Assembly: GCF_019218885.1 (NCBI RefSeq)
Contig: NZ_JAHUWT010000001.1
Location: 1,116,001 to 1,180,000 of the forward strand
Direction: 5' to 3'
DNA: 64,000 bases
Origin: Bordetella sp. BOR01
Lineage (GTDB): Bacteria > Pseudomonadota > Gammaproteobacteria > Burkholderiales > Burkholderiaceae_B
In this document: positions 7,065 through 15,145 of the stretch, piece by piece
How the letters are laid out: each line of letters starts with the position of its first letter
How positions within the stretch are numbered: position 1 is the first letter of the stretch
Notes under the pieces: model-generated
What the model saw: only the letters and a program-made list of their open reading frames with translations
The model's database searches: none
Told to the model about the DNA's origin: nothing
Translations under genes and position numbers: made by a program

Positions 7065-8285
7065 AAAGCAGAGAAGGGCGGCGAATCCAAAGGGCCGTTG
7101 GCGGGTATCCAGGTACTCGATTTCACTCATGTGATTTCCGGTCCTTATTCCACCCAGATCCTGGCTGACCTGGGGGCGAGCGTCATCAAAGTGGAAGGCG
7201 TGGAGAAAGGCGATGTGGGTCGCGACATGGCGCCCGCCAAGAATGGCATGAGTCATTACTTCGCTACCTTCAATCGCAACAAGCGCAGCATCGCCGTCGA
7301 CCTCAAGAGCGCGCAAGGCCAGGTTGTCGCCCGGCAGCTTGTCGAGCGCGCGGATGTCATCGTCGAAAACTTCGCACCCGGCGTCATCGATAAACTGGGC
7401 CTGGGCTATGAGGCAGCCAAAACCATCAATCCAGCGGTCGTCTATTGCAGCATCAGCGGTTTTGGCCAGATCGGTCCGCTGGCGCACAAGCGCAGCCTGG
7501 ACCTGGTCGCCCAGGCCTACGCCGGAATCATGAGCACCAACGGCACTGCCGACGCGCCGCCGCTGAAGGTCGGTGTGCCTATTGGCGACACATCGGCATC
7601 GCTGTTTGCTGTCATCGGCATCGTCTCGGCCCTGTTCGAGCGCCGGACCACGGGCCTCGGCCGCTATCTGGACATCGCGATGTATGACTCGTTGCTGGCC
7701 TTGCTCGGCAACCACGGCGGCTATTTCCACTTTACCGGTACGCAGGCGCAGCGTGCCGGCTCGGGCCACTACTTCTCGGTCCCGTACGGGACTTTCGATG
7801 CCGCCGACAAGCCGATCGTCATCGCGGTCATGACCGACGCCAGTTGGATCGGCCTATGCGCAGCCCTGGGCGTGCCGGCACTCGGGCACGACCCGCGCTA
7901 CGCCACGGTCGGCGCGCGGGCAGAGAACCGCGATGCGCTTCATCGCGAGATCTGCCCGCTTATCCGCGCCCAAGCCAGCCAGGACCTGCTCGAAAAGCTC
8001 GAAGCGCACAACGTTCCTCACGCTCCGGTCAATACCGTCGGCGATGCCCTGCAGCATGCCCATACCGAGGCGCGCAACATGGTCCTGCGGTTGGAGCATG
8101 CCCAGTACGGTCCGGTGTCTGTCACGTCGCTGCCCCTCAACGGCGTCATGCGCAGTGCCCACGCCGCGCCGCCGCTGCGCGGCGAGCACACGTCCGACGT
8201 ATTGCTTGAACTTGGCCACAGCCAGGCCGACATCGACGCGCTCGTGCGCCAGTCGGCCGTCGGTACCCTCGTCAGCTCTCAGTGA
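7050..8285 (+). CDS. CaiB/BaiF (type III) CoA-transferase
   Basis: A 411-residue family III CoA-transferase, which moves CoA from a donor such as succinyl-CoA to a carboxylic acid through an aspartyl intermediate. Visible family features are the N-terminal LAGIQVLDFTHVISGPYSTQ block, FNRNKRSIAVDLK, and the likely nucleophile Asp180 in VPIGDTSAS. The start at 7050 is assumed; an ATG at 6996 is also in frame but would add a hydrophobic AT-rich extension. It opens an operon with hydratase and lyase genes, so it probably activates the pathway's starting acid. Family members of this kind use dicarboxylates such as glutarate or itaconate as well as monocarboxylates. Confidence 0.9.
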   Translation: MNNCSKAEKGGESKGPLAGIQVLDFTHVISGPYSTQILADLGASVIKVEGVEKGDVGRDMAPAKNGMSHYFATFNRNKRSIAVDLKSAQGQVVARQLVERADVIVENFAPGVIDKLGLGYEAAKTINPAVVYCSISGFGQIGPLAHKRSLDLVAQAYAGIMSTNGTADAPPLKVGVPIGDTSASLFAVIGIVSALFERRTTGLGRYLDIAMYDSLLALLGNHGGYFHFTGTQAQRAGSGHYFSVPYGTFDAADKPIVIAVMTDASWIGLCAALGVPALGHDPRYATVGARAENRDALHREICPLIRAQASQDLLEKLEAHNVPHAPVNTVGDALQHAHTEARNMVLRLEHAQYGPVSVTSLPLNGVMRSAHAAPPLRGEHTSDVLLELGHSQADIDALVRQSAVGTLVSSQ

Positions 8286-8295
8286 ATAGCCTCCC

Positions 8296-8769
8296 ATGAA
8301 TCAGAGCAGCCAGATCCGCACCCAACCTTGGGGCCACTACGACGATATTGTCGTGGGTTCGTCTTTCACCGGTTTCGGCCGCAGTGTCACCGATGCCGAA
8401 ATCACCATGATGACGGCGATGACCACCGGCTTCCATCAGCCGCTCCATGCCGATGCCGAGTGGATCGAAAAACATACCGAATTCAAGGGCATCCTGTTGC
8501 CAGGCCCCATCATCGTCGCGTACGCCATCGGCCTGCTCAGCGCCACCCTGGTCTACAGCGGCATCACCATCGCCTTCCTGGGGCTGGACAAGGTCCGCTC
8601 CAAGGCCCCCGTGTACGGCGGCGATACCATCAGGCCCACTGCCACGGTCCAGTCAAAGAAGCGCACGTCGAATCCCGCCAGGGGAATTGTCGAGCTGGCC
8701 ATCGTCGTTCACAACCAGGAAGGCGCCGAAGTCCAGTCGTTTTTGTATACCCTGATGGTCCGCGCATAA
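8296..8769 (+). CDS. MaoC-family (hot-dog fold) dehydratase/hydratase
   Basis: A 157-residue single hot-dog protein. After an N-terminal strand region (YDDIVVGSSFTGFGRSVTDAEI) it carries the hydratase-like motif GFHQPLHADAEWIE, equivalent to the H-x-D-P motif of R-specific enoyl-CoA hydratases. A hydrophobic central helix (LLPGPIIVAYAIGLLSATL) and VRSKAPVYGGDTI follow. It sits 10 bases after the CoA-transferase stop and is surely co-transcribed. MaoC proteins hydrate 2-enoyl-CoAs; mesaconyl- and itaconyl-CoA hydratases also belong to this family. Substrate is not predictable from sequence alone. Confidence 0.87.
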   Translation: MNQSSQIRTQPWGHYDDIVVGSSFTGFGRSVTDAEITMMTAMTTGFHQPLHADAEWIEKHTEFKGILLPGPIIVAYAIGLLSATLVYSGITIAFLGLDKVRSKAPVYGGDTIRPTATVQSKKRTSNPARGIVELAIVVHNQEGAEVQSFLYTLMVRA

Positions 8770-8792
8770 CGCGCAACTCAGGAAATACAGCC

Positions 8793-9338
8793 ATGATCGA
8801 CCCTTCCGACAACGGTAGTTCCAGCCTTGCCGAATCAGGTACTGCAGTGTTCCCGCTCGATACAACCGACCGGCGCATCTTGTCCATTCTCGGCAAGAAC
8901 GCCCGTTTATCCGCGCGGGCAATAGCCCGCGAAATGAATGTCTCGGCCGGCCAGGTGATAGAGCGCATGAAGCGGCTGGAGCAATCCGGCGTCATCCGCG
9001 GCTACCGCGTTGAAGTCAACCACGAACTGGCCGGTTTCGGCATCGCCGCCTTCGCCTCTATCCAGATAGAAATCGGGCAAGAACCCGAAGCCGTGCTGGC
9101 CGCCGCCATGGCCATTCCCGAGATCGAGGTTTCCCATTGGACGACCGGCACGGCCCAATTGCTCTTGACTATCCGCGTGAGCGACTACGCCCAGTTGCAC
9201 CGCCTCATGATGGGGCCGCTGCGCCAATTGCCCGGCAGTCTTGCCATGTCGGTCAGCGTTGGCATGGCGGCTAAACGGCGCATCGGCGGCCAGTTCGCAT
9301 TTACATGGCAGGACAACGGAGAGTGCACGGATGAGTGA
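8793..9338 (+). CDS. Lrp/AsnC-family transcriptional regulator
   Basis: The 181-residue protein has about 22 extra N-terminal residues, an AsnC-type helix-turn-helix (about 23-75, LDTTDRRILSILGKNARLSA) and a C-terminal RAM ligand-binding domain (about 85-165). It lies inside the operon rather than divergent from it, and its last 8 bases overlap the next gene. Lrp-like proteins form octamers, bind AT-rich DNA and sense amino acids or related acids. It probably controls this operon through the AT-rich region at 6930-7064. A start at 8793 follows GGAAA. Confidence 0.88.
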   Translation: MIDPSDNGSSSLAESGTAVFPLDTTDRRILSILGKNARLSARAIAREMNVSAGQVIERMKRLEQSGVIRGYRVEVNHELAGFGIAAFASIQIEIGQEPEAVLAAAMAIPEIEVSHWTTGTAQLLLTIRVSDYAQLHRLMMGPLRQLPGSLAMSVSVGMAAKRRIGGQFAFTWQDNGECTDE

Positions 9339-10098
9339 CTTAGTGCAGCAGCGCCACGATGACGTACTGTGGCTGACGATCGACAGGCAGGCCCAGCGCA
9401 ATGCGCTGTCGCCCGCCATCATGGAAGCGCTTGCCGCCGCAATTACCCAGGCAGGCGATGACCGCGCGCTGCGCGCCATCGTCCTCACCGGTGCCGGCGA
9501 TCGTGCCTTTTGCGCTGGCGCCGACCTGCAGGGCGATTCGTTCAAGTTCGACTACGCCGAACCCAGCTTGCCCTATGCCAATCTGCTGCGCGCGGCCCAT
9601 CATTCACGCCTGCCGCTGATCGCGCGCGTGGGCGGCGCCTGCGTGGCTGGCGGCATGGGCCTGCTTGCCATGTGCGACATGGCTGTGGCCGCCAACACTG
9701 CGCGTTTCGGCCTTCCCGAGGTCAAGGTCGGCGTGTTCCCGATGCAGGTCCTGGCGCTGTTGCAGCGCATCGTGCCTTCTCGCGTTCTCTATGAGCTTTG
9801 CTACACCGGCGCCTTGTTCCGGGCAGACCGCGCACTATCGCTGGGCCTGGTCAACGACGTCGTGCCGCCCGAGCAGCTCGATGCACGGCTTGACGAGCTG
9901 CTGGCCCAAATGAAAGACAAATCGCCGGCCGCCATCCGCCGCGGCCGGTATGCCATGCGAACCATCGAATCGATGTCTTTTCATGAATCGATCGCTTTCA
10001 TGGAAAGCCAGATCGGCTTGATGTCCATGACCGACGATGCGCGCGAAGGCATGCAAGCCTTCGCCGAGAAAAGGTCGCCACACTGGACGGGAAACTAG
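9331..10098 (+). CDS. Enoyl-CoA hydratase/isomerase (crotonase) family protein
   Basis: A 255-residue crotonase-fold protein with the oxyanion-hole segment GAGDRAFCAGADL and the core ACVAGGMGLLAMCDMAVAA followed by FGLPEVKVGVFP. The second catalytic glutamate (Glu164 in rat crotonase) is retained in FGLPEV. The first (Glu144, within GGGCEL) aligns with leucine in GGMGLL. It may therefore catalyse isomerisation, a retro-aldol or a lyase-type step, or hydration by one glutamate as in LiuC-like homologues. The ATG at 9331 overlaps the regulator's stop by 8 bases, indicating translational coupling. Confidence 0.88.
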   Translation: MSDLVQQRHDDVLWLTIDRQAQRNALSPAIMEALAAAITQAGDDRALRAIVLTGAGDRAFCAGADLQGDSFKFDYAEPSLPYANLLRAAHHSRLPLIARVGGACVAGGMGLLAMCDMAVAANTARFGLPEVKVGVFPMQVLALLQRIVPSRVLYELCYTGALFRADRALSLGLVNDVVPPEQLDARLDELLAQMKDKSPAAIRRGRYAMRTIESMSFHESIAFMESQIGLMSMTDDAREGMQAFAEKRSPHWTGN

Positions 10099-10152
10099 CC
10101 GGCGGCAGACGCATGGCATGCCGCCAGCGCCTATAAAAAAAGGAGACATACC

Positions 10153-11118
10153 ATGAAGAGACATAGTTTGAGCCTGAAAGGGCTGGGCGCGGCATTGCTG
10201 CTCGCCGCCGGATTCTGCCAGGCCGAGGAAAGTTATCCGTCGCGCCCCATTACTGCAGTGGTGTGCTGCGCCGGAACCGTTGAAACCGTCGCGCGCTTCG
10301 TCACGGAGGCGGCGGGTGCCGAATTGGGGCAACCCATTGTCGTCATGACCAAACCCGGCGCCAGCGGCATGATCGCGGCCGACTACGTCTCCAAAGCCAA
10401 GCCGGACGGCTACACCATCTTCATCGGCACGAATTCCTCGCACGGCGCGAACCAGAGCCTGTTCAAGCGGGTGCCCTACGACTATGTCAAGGACTTCACG
10501 CCGATCTCGGGCGTAGCCGATGGCAAGCTGGTGTTGGTGGTCAATCCCGCCTTGCCCATCAAGAACGTCGCCGACCTCACCGCCGATGCACGGACAACGC
10601 CGGGCAAGTTGTCCTATGGCTGGGCCAGCTCGTCGACGCGCCTGGCGATGGAAAAGTACAAGATGATGGAGAAGATCGACATTCGCGATGTTCCCTACAA
10701 GACCAACCCGCAGGCCGCCATAGACATCTCGGGCGGCACCATCGACGTCATGTTCGCCGAGTTCAGCAGTGCATTGCCATTGATCAAGGCAGGCCGGCTA
10801 CGCGCCCTGGCGGTGTCGTCGACCCATCGCGACAAGGCCTTGCCCGACGTTCCGACCATGGCCGAGGCAGGTGTGCCGGGCTACAGGCTGACATGGTGGA
10901 TGGGCGTCTGGGCGCCCGCCGGCCTGCCGAAAGGCAAGGTCGAGAAGCTGAGCGCGGCCATCGCGAAGGCGCTTGCCAAACCCGAGTTGCAGAAGTCCTT
11001 CGCCGTCGCAGGCGTCGAACCCCTGCCGTTTTCTCCCTCCCGCCTGTCCGCCTTTCAGGTTGAAGAGCACGACAGCTGGAGAGACATCATCCGCGCCGCC
11101 GGAATCGAGCCACAGTGA
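10153..11118 (+). CDS. Bug/TctC-family periplasmic solute-binding protein
   Basis: A 321-residue secreted protein with a signal peptide (MKRHSLSLKGLGAALLLAAG, cleavage near CQA-EE). The Bug fold follows: YPSRPITAVVCCAGTVE, IVVMTKPGASGMIAADYV, PDGYTIFIGTNSS and the late DVPTMAEAGVPGY motif. Bug proteins bind carboxylates and similar anions in the periplasm and serve tripartite tricarboxylate transporters or signalling; they are greatly expanded in Bordetella and relatives. No TctA/TctB genes are in the window. It sits inside the CoA-dependent catabolic operon, so its ligand is probably the pathway's starting acid. A strong AGGAG precedes the ATG. Confidence 0.92.
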   Translation: MKRHSLSLKGLGAALLLAAGFCQAEESYPSRPITAVVCCAGTVETVARFVTEAAGAELGQPIVVMTKPGASGMIAADYVSKAKPDGYTIFIGTNSSHGANQSLFKRVPYDYVKDFTPISGVADGKLVLVVNPALPIKNVADLTADARTTPGKLSYGWASSSTRLAMEKYKMMEKIDIRDVPYKTNPQAAIDISGGTIDVMFAEFSSALPLIKAGRLRALAVSSTHRDKALPDVPTMAEAGVPGYRLTWWMGVWAPAGLPKGKVEKLSAAIAKALAKPELQKSFAVAGVEPLPFSPSRLSAFQVEEHDSWRDIIRAAGIEPQ

Positions 11119-11125
11119 GTTGAAC

Positions 11126-12073
11126 ATGAGTGTCGTACCGCAATACGTAGAAATACACGAAGAAGGCCCCCGTGAAGGATTCCAGTTCGAACAACGGCTG
11201 TATCCGCTCGCGCAGCGCGTCGAGCTGGTACATGCTCTGGCCGACACCGGCTTGAAGCAGATCCAGGTCGCATCCTTCGTGCATCCGGGCAAAGTGCCGC
11301 AGATGGCCGATTCCGAGGCCCTGTTCGAAGCGCTCGAGCCTCGGCCGGGCGTACGGTACACCGGTCTCTGGCTCAATAAGCGCGGCTTCGATCGCGCTCG
11401 CACGGTCAGCCACATCAGTTTGATGGGCAGCCTGAACTTCTATGCCTCCAATGCCTTCAGCCTGCAGAACAATAACTGTTCGGCCGACCAGATGCGCGAT
11501 GCGCAGCGCGGCTGGATCGACATTTATCGCGAGTCGGGCGTGCCGTTGGAGACGGCCTACATCATGACGGCCTTCGGCTGCAATCTCGAGGGCGCGATAC
11601 CCGTCGAAAGGGTCGCGGCGTTGGCGAAGTGGTGCAAGGCCGCCTGCGACGAGGCCGGCGTTGCGATGCCGGCACTCTACCTGTGCGACACGGTGGGCTG
11701 GGCCAATCCGCTGGCAATCCGCCGCGTCGTCGACGCCGTGAGGAATGCCGTGCCGGGCACCCGTATTGGCCTGCACTTGCATGACACCCGCGGTACCGGC
11801 GCCGCCAATTTCCTGGCCGGGCTGCAAAGTGGCGTCGATCTGTACGACAGTTCGGTGGCGGGCCTGGGCGGCTGCCCGTTCTGCGGGCATACCTCGGGTG
11901 CCGCGGGCAATGTCTGCACCGAAGACATGGTGTTCATGTGCCACGAGATGGGGATCGAGACCGGCATCGATCTCGAGAGGCTGATCGAGGCGGCGCGCCT
12001 GGCCGAACGCATCTTTGGCAAGACGCTGCCCGGCCGAGTCCTGCACGCCGGTTCCTTGGCGGCGTTTGCCTGA
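11126..12073 (+). CDS. Hydroxymethylglutaryl-CoA lyase-like enzyme
   Basis: A 315-residue TIM-barrel lyase of the HMGL-like family. Seen: the N-terminal EEGPREGFQFE motif, the metal-binding HLHDTRGTG block, and the C-terminal glycine/cysteine-rich GLGGCPFCG loop followed by SGAAGNVCTEDMVFMC. HMG-CoA lyase cleaves (S)-HMG-CoA to acetoacetate and acetyl-CoA. The motif normally reads PRDGLQNE; here the catalytic aspartate is replaced by glutamate (PREGFQ), so the substrate may differ from HMG-CoA. It begins 7 bases after the Bug gene. In this operon it is the likely carbon-carbon cleavage step. Confidence 0.87.
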   Translation: MSVVPQYVEIHEEGPREGFQFEQRLYPLAQRVELVHALADTGLKQIQVASFVHPGKVPQMADSEALFEALEPRPGVRYTGLWLNKRGFDRARTVSHISLMGSLNFYASNAFSLQNNNCSADQMRDAQRGWIDIYRESGVPLETAYIMTAFGCNLEGAIPVERVAALAKWCKAACDEAGVAMPALYLCDTVGWANPLAIRRVVDAVRNAVPGTRIGLHLHDTRGTGAANFLAGLQSGVDLYDSSVAGLGGCPFCGHTSGAAGNVCTEDMVFMCHEMGIETGIDLERLIEAARLAERIFGKTLPGRVLHAGSLAAFA

Positions 12074-12093
12074 TTGACTTACTGGAGATCCGC

Positions 12094-13101
12094 ATGGCTG
12101 GCTCGTTGATGAAGGCTGTTGTTTGCGACCAATATGAACCCCTGGAGCAATTATGCGTGCGAGACACCCGGGTACCGCAGCTGGATGAGCAGTCGGTCCG
12201 CATCCAGACGCGCTATGCCAGCCTCAACGGGCCCGACCTGCTCATGCCGCTTGGCCTCTACCAGGTCAAGCCGGAATTGCCCTTCGTGCTCGGATTGGAG
12301 GCCATGGGTATTGTGGCCGAGTGCGGCGCGAGCGTGACAGATCTGCGGCCGGGCGACCGCGTGATGGCCTATGTGGGCCAAGGCTGTTTTGCCGAACAGA
12401 TCGTGGCGCCGCGCCACACCCTGGCGCGCGTCCCGGCCGGCATGGATGATCCGGGCGCGGCCGGCTTCATCCTGGTCTACAGCACGGCCTACCATGCGCT
12501 GGTCGATTGCGGCCAGGTCCAGGCCGGCGACAAGGTGCTCATATCCGGCGCGTCAGGCGGGATCGGCATCGCGGCCATCCAGATCGCCAAGGCCAAGGGG
12601 GCCACGGTGATCGCGATGGCCGGCACGCCCGAGAAGATGGAGGCATGCCGCGCCGAGGGCGCCGATGTCGTCCTGGATTCGAATGTTGAAGACCTTACCC
12701 ACGCCATCCGCGACGTTGCGGGCAGGCAGGGCGTGAATGTCGTGCTCGACATTGTCGGCGGCGAATTCACCGAGCAGGCGCTGCGCGCCATCGCGCCCAA
12801 TGGGCGTCACCTGATCACGGGCTACGCCAGCGGCAATGTCCCGTTGATCAAGGGCAACCTGGTGTTGCTGAAGCGGGCTCAAGTCATCGGCGTGAGCTAC
12901 CGCCAACTGCTGGCGAGCACGCCCGCCGCGGCGGCGCGCAACCTGGAAGAATTGTGCCGCATGTTCGAGGCCGGCCATCTCAGGCCCCGAACCTGTGCTG
13001 TGTATCCGTTGGACAGGATTGGCCAGGCCCTGATTCATGTCCGCGAGCGCCGCGTCGTCGGCAAGGTGGCCATCGCGATCACGCCCGACGCAGGTTCCTG
13101 A
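12094..13101 (+). CDS. Zinc-free MDR oxidoreductase (quinone oxidoreductase-like)
   Basis: A 335-residue medium-chain dehydrogenase/reductase. The N-terminal GroES-like domain lacks the zinc-ligand cysteines, and the Rossmann motif reads VLISGASGGIGIAAIQIAKAKG. The closest recognisable type is NADPH:quinone oxidoreductase/enoyl reductase, which reduces activated double bonds or quinones. The N-terminus EPLEQLCVRDTRVPQLDEQSV and LMPLGLYQVKPELPFVLGLE fit this group. GGAG lies 7 bases ahead of the ATG at 12094. The frame is open upstream but overlaps the lyase gene. Within the operon it may reduce an enone or enoyl-CoA intermediate. Confidence 0.86.
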   Translation: MAGSLMKAVVCDQYEPLEQLCVRDTRVPQLDEQSVRIQTRYASLNGPDLLMPLGLYQVKPELPFVLGLEAMGIVAECGASVTDLRPGDRVMAYVGQGCFAEQIVAPRHTLARVPAGMDDPGAAGFILVYSTAYHALVDCGQVQAGDKVLISGASGGIGIAAIQIAKAKGATVIAMAGTPEKMEACRAEGADVVLDSNVEDLTHAIRDVAGRQGVNVVLDIVGGEFTEQALRAIAPNGRHLITGYASGNVPLIKGNLVLLKRAQVIGVSYRQLLASTPAAAARNLEELCRMFEAGHLRPRTCAVYPLDRIGQALIHVRERRVVGKVAIAITPDAGS

Positions 13102-13124
13102 CTTTTCCACATAGGTGATCAGAT

Positions 13125-14177
13125 ATGCGTGCCTACGCCGTCCAATGCTTCTGCGCGCCGGTTGCGCCCACGGTCCGTACCGACCCCATCCCACGTGGCA
13201 CCGAGATTGTCGTCGATGTCCAGCGTTGCGGTGTCTGCCACACCGACCTGCATCTGCAGGACGGCTATTACGACCTGGGCGGCGGCAAGCGGCTGAGTCT
13301 GGCCGATCGTGGCCTCAAGCCGCCGCTCGTGCTGGGGCATGAGATAGTGGGCCGTCTGGCCGCGAAGGGCCCCGACGCGCCTGTCGCCGACGATGACATC
13401 GGCAAGCTGTTTCTTGTCTATCCCTGGCTGGGTTGCGGACGTTGCGAAGTATGCCTGAGCGGGCACGAGAACCTGTGCGCCGCACCCAACTCGATCGGCG
13501 TGGCGCGGCCGGGCGGCTACGCCGAGCAATGCCTCGTTCCCCATCCGCGGTACTTGGTCGACATCGATGGCATCGATCCTACCCTGGCAGCGACCTATGC
13601 CTGCTCGGGGCTCACGGCTTTCAGCGCGCTCGGCAAGGTGCACATCGACAAAGACAAGGATCTCCTGTTGCTGCTTGGCCTGGGCGGTGTCGGCATGGCG
13701 GGACTGCAACTGGCATTGGCGCAGGGTTACCAGCACATCGCGGTGGCGGACCTCGACCCCGCCAAACGCGACTACGCCTTGGCCAGCGGTGCTGCGCTTG
13801 CTGTAGACCCTCGCGAAGCCTCGGCGGCGGCCGCGCTGTCGGCGGCAGGAGGCGTTGCTGCCGCCGTCGACTTCGTGGGCGCCACTTCCACGGTAGAGCT
13901 GGCGGTCGCCGCGTTGCGAAAGGGGGGAACCTGCGTGGTCGTGGGCCTGTTCGGCGGCGATATCGCGCTGTCCCTGCCGCCGCTGGTGCAGCGCTCCATT
14001 ACGCTGCGCGGATCTTATGTGGGTAGCCTGCAAGAACTGAAAGACCTGATCGACCTTGCCAAATCAGGCAAGATCCGGCCTTTGCCGGTGGAAGCGGTCC
14101 AGTTCGACGATATCAACCAGGCGCTGGCTCGCCTGCGTCAAGGCAAAGTCCAGGGGCGGCTGGTACTAAGCCGTTGA
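13125..14177 (+). CDS. Zinc-dependent alcohol dehydrogenase (MDR family)
   Basis: A 350-residue zinc MDR enzyme. The catalytic zinc ligands are in CGVCHTDLH and GHEIVGR, the structural zinc is held by four cysteines in CGRCEVCLSGHENLC, and the NAD(P) motif is LGLGGVGMAGLQ. It oxidises an alcohol to an aldehyde or ketone, or the reverse. An insert after the first zinc motif (YYDLGGGKRLSLADRG) matches a subgroup that includes 6-hydroxycyclohex-1-ene-carbonyl-CoA-like dehydrogenases, but this is not enough to name a substrate. It is the last gene of the CoA operon, 23 bases after its neighbour. Confidence 0.88.
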   Translation: MRAYAVQCFCAPVAPTVRTDPIPRGTEIVVDVQRCGVCHTDLHLQDGYYDLGGGKRLSLADRGLKPPLVLGHEIVGRLAAKGPDAPVADDDIGKLFLVYPWLGCGRCEVCLSGHENLCAAPNSIGVARPGGYAEQCLVPHPRYLVDIDGIDPTLAATYACSGLTAFSALGKVHIDKDKDLLLLLGLGGVGMAGLQLALAQGYQHIAVADLDPAKRDYALASGAALAVDPREASAAAALSAAGGVAAAVDFVGATSTVELAVAALRKGGTCVVVGLFGGDIALSLPPLVQRSITLRGSYVGSLQELKDLIDLAKSGKIRPLPVEAVQFDDINQALARLRQGKVQGRLVLSR

Positions 14178-14308
14178 TATTCGTGTTGCGCCAGCCCGAA
14201 TGAACGAAAAATTCCGTTCGTACATCTCGGTCTAGCCGGCCCAGCCCAGGCACGCCACCATGCTGTCCAGGCGCTCCGATCCGGGGCGTTTCTTGATTCG
14301 GGACGAGC

Positions 14309-15145
14309 ATGGTTCGATTCATTCTTCTGGGGCTGCTGCCACTGGGCCTGGCCGCGTGCGCACAGTGGCCGGGCAGCGTACCTGCCTGGCCGGCCGGCGG
14401 CGCGCCGGGCGCGCATTACGACTTCAACTGGCAGCTTTCGGGCGATCCCGCCGTGGCACCGCTACAAGTCTTCAGCGGAGCAGGGCGCACCTGGCTGCAA
14501 TTCGCACCCGGGCGCACGCCGCCTGCCTTGTTCGCGCAAACGCCCGCCGGCCTGCAGCCGCTTCCGTACACGCGGCGCGACCCCTACGTCATCGTCGAGG
14601 GCGTGTGGCCGACCCTGGTGCTGCAAGGTGGGCAGCACGTCGCGCGAGCCGAACGGCAGGCCGCGGCCGCGCTGCCGGCACCGACCGGCCCGGCCCCGAT
14701 TGCCTCAGCCAGCCTGCGGGTGCCAGACGCCGGGCCGCCCCAGTCGGCGCCGCCGCCACCCGCGCCACTCGCGCCACTCGCGCCACCCGCGCCACTCGCG
14801 CCACTCGCGCCACTCGCGCCACTCGCGCCACCCGCACCAGGCGACGCTCCTCCGCGCTACCGGGCCGGCCTGCCGGACAACACCCTGCGCGCCGTGCTGG
14901 CTCGCTGGGCAGCCGACTCAGGCTGGTCGTTCGAGCCGCAGCATTGGGCAGTCGATGCCGACATCCCGTTGGCGGGTAGCGCCGAATTTCCAACCGATTT
15001 CAAGTCGGCCGTGCGTGCCTTGCTGGCGTCTTCCGAATTGGCAGACCGGCCGGTGCAGCCGTGTTTCTACACCAACAAAGTGCTGCGCGTGGTGCCGCTT
15101 ACTCAGGCCTGCGACCGCTCTGTGTCCACCGGAACTCGTTCATGA
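14309..15145 (+). CDS. pilL: Type IVb pilus lipoprotein, PilL/TcpQ-like
   Basis: A 278-residue outer-membrane lipoprotein. The signal peptide ends in a lipobox (LPLGLAAC, Cys17). A middle region is followed by a proline-rich stretch of about 40 residues with tandem Ala-Pro-Leu units. The C-terminal domain (about 185-270, GLPDNTLRAVLARWAADSGW through VQPCFYTNKVLRVV) matches the TcpQ/PilL C-terminal domain that supports secretin assembly. R64 PilL is longer, so this is a short form. It opens a run of pil-like genes in the order L-N-O-P-Q-R-S-V. Its stop overlaps the next start (ATGA). Confidence 0.8.
   Translation: MVRFILLGLLPLGLAACAQWPGSVPAWPAGGAPGAHYDFNWQLSGDPAVAPLQVFSGAGRTWLQFAPGRTPPALFAQTPAGLQPLPYTRRDPYVIVEGVWPTLVLQGGQHVARAERQAAAALPAPTGPAPIASASLRVPDAGPPQSAPPPPAPLAPLAPPAPLAPLAPLAPLAPPAPGDAPPRYRAGLPDNTLRAVLARWAADSGWSFEPQHWAVDADIPLAGSAEFPTDFKSAVRALLASSELADRPVQPCFYTNKVLRVVPLTQACDRSVSTGTRS
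14762..14833 (+). repeat. Eight tandem 9-bp units encoding Ala-Pro-Leu/Pro
   Basis: Unit GCGCCACTC repeats eight times; units 3 and 8 read GCGCCACCC. Each unit is three codons, so gain or loss of units would lengthen or shorten the PilL linker without a frameshift. Confidence 0.95.

Noticed and set aside
14762-14833. Short tandem repeat as a possible CRISPR array
   Set aside because: Units are 9 bp without spacers and lie in frame inside a coding sequence.
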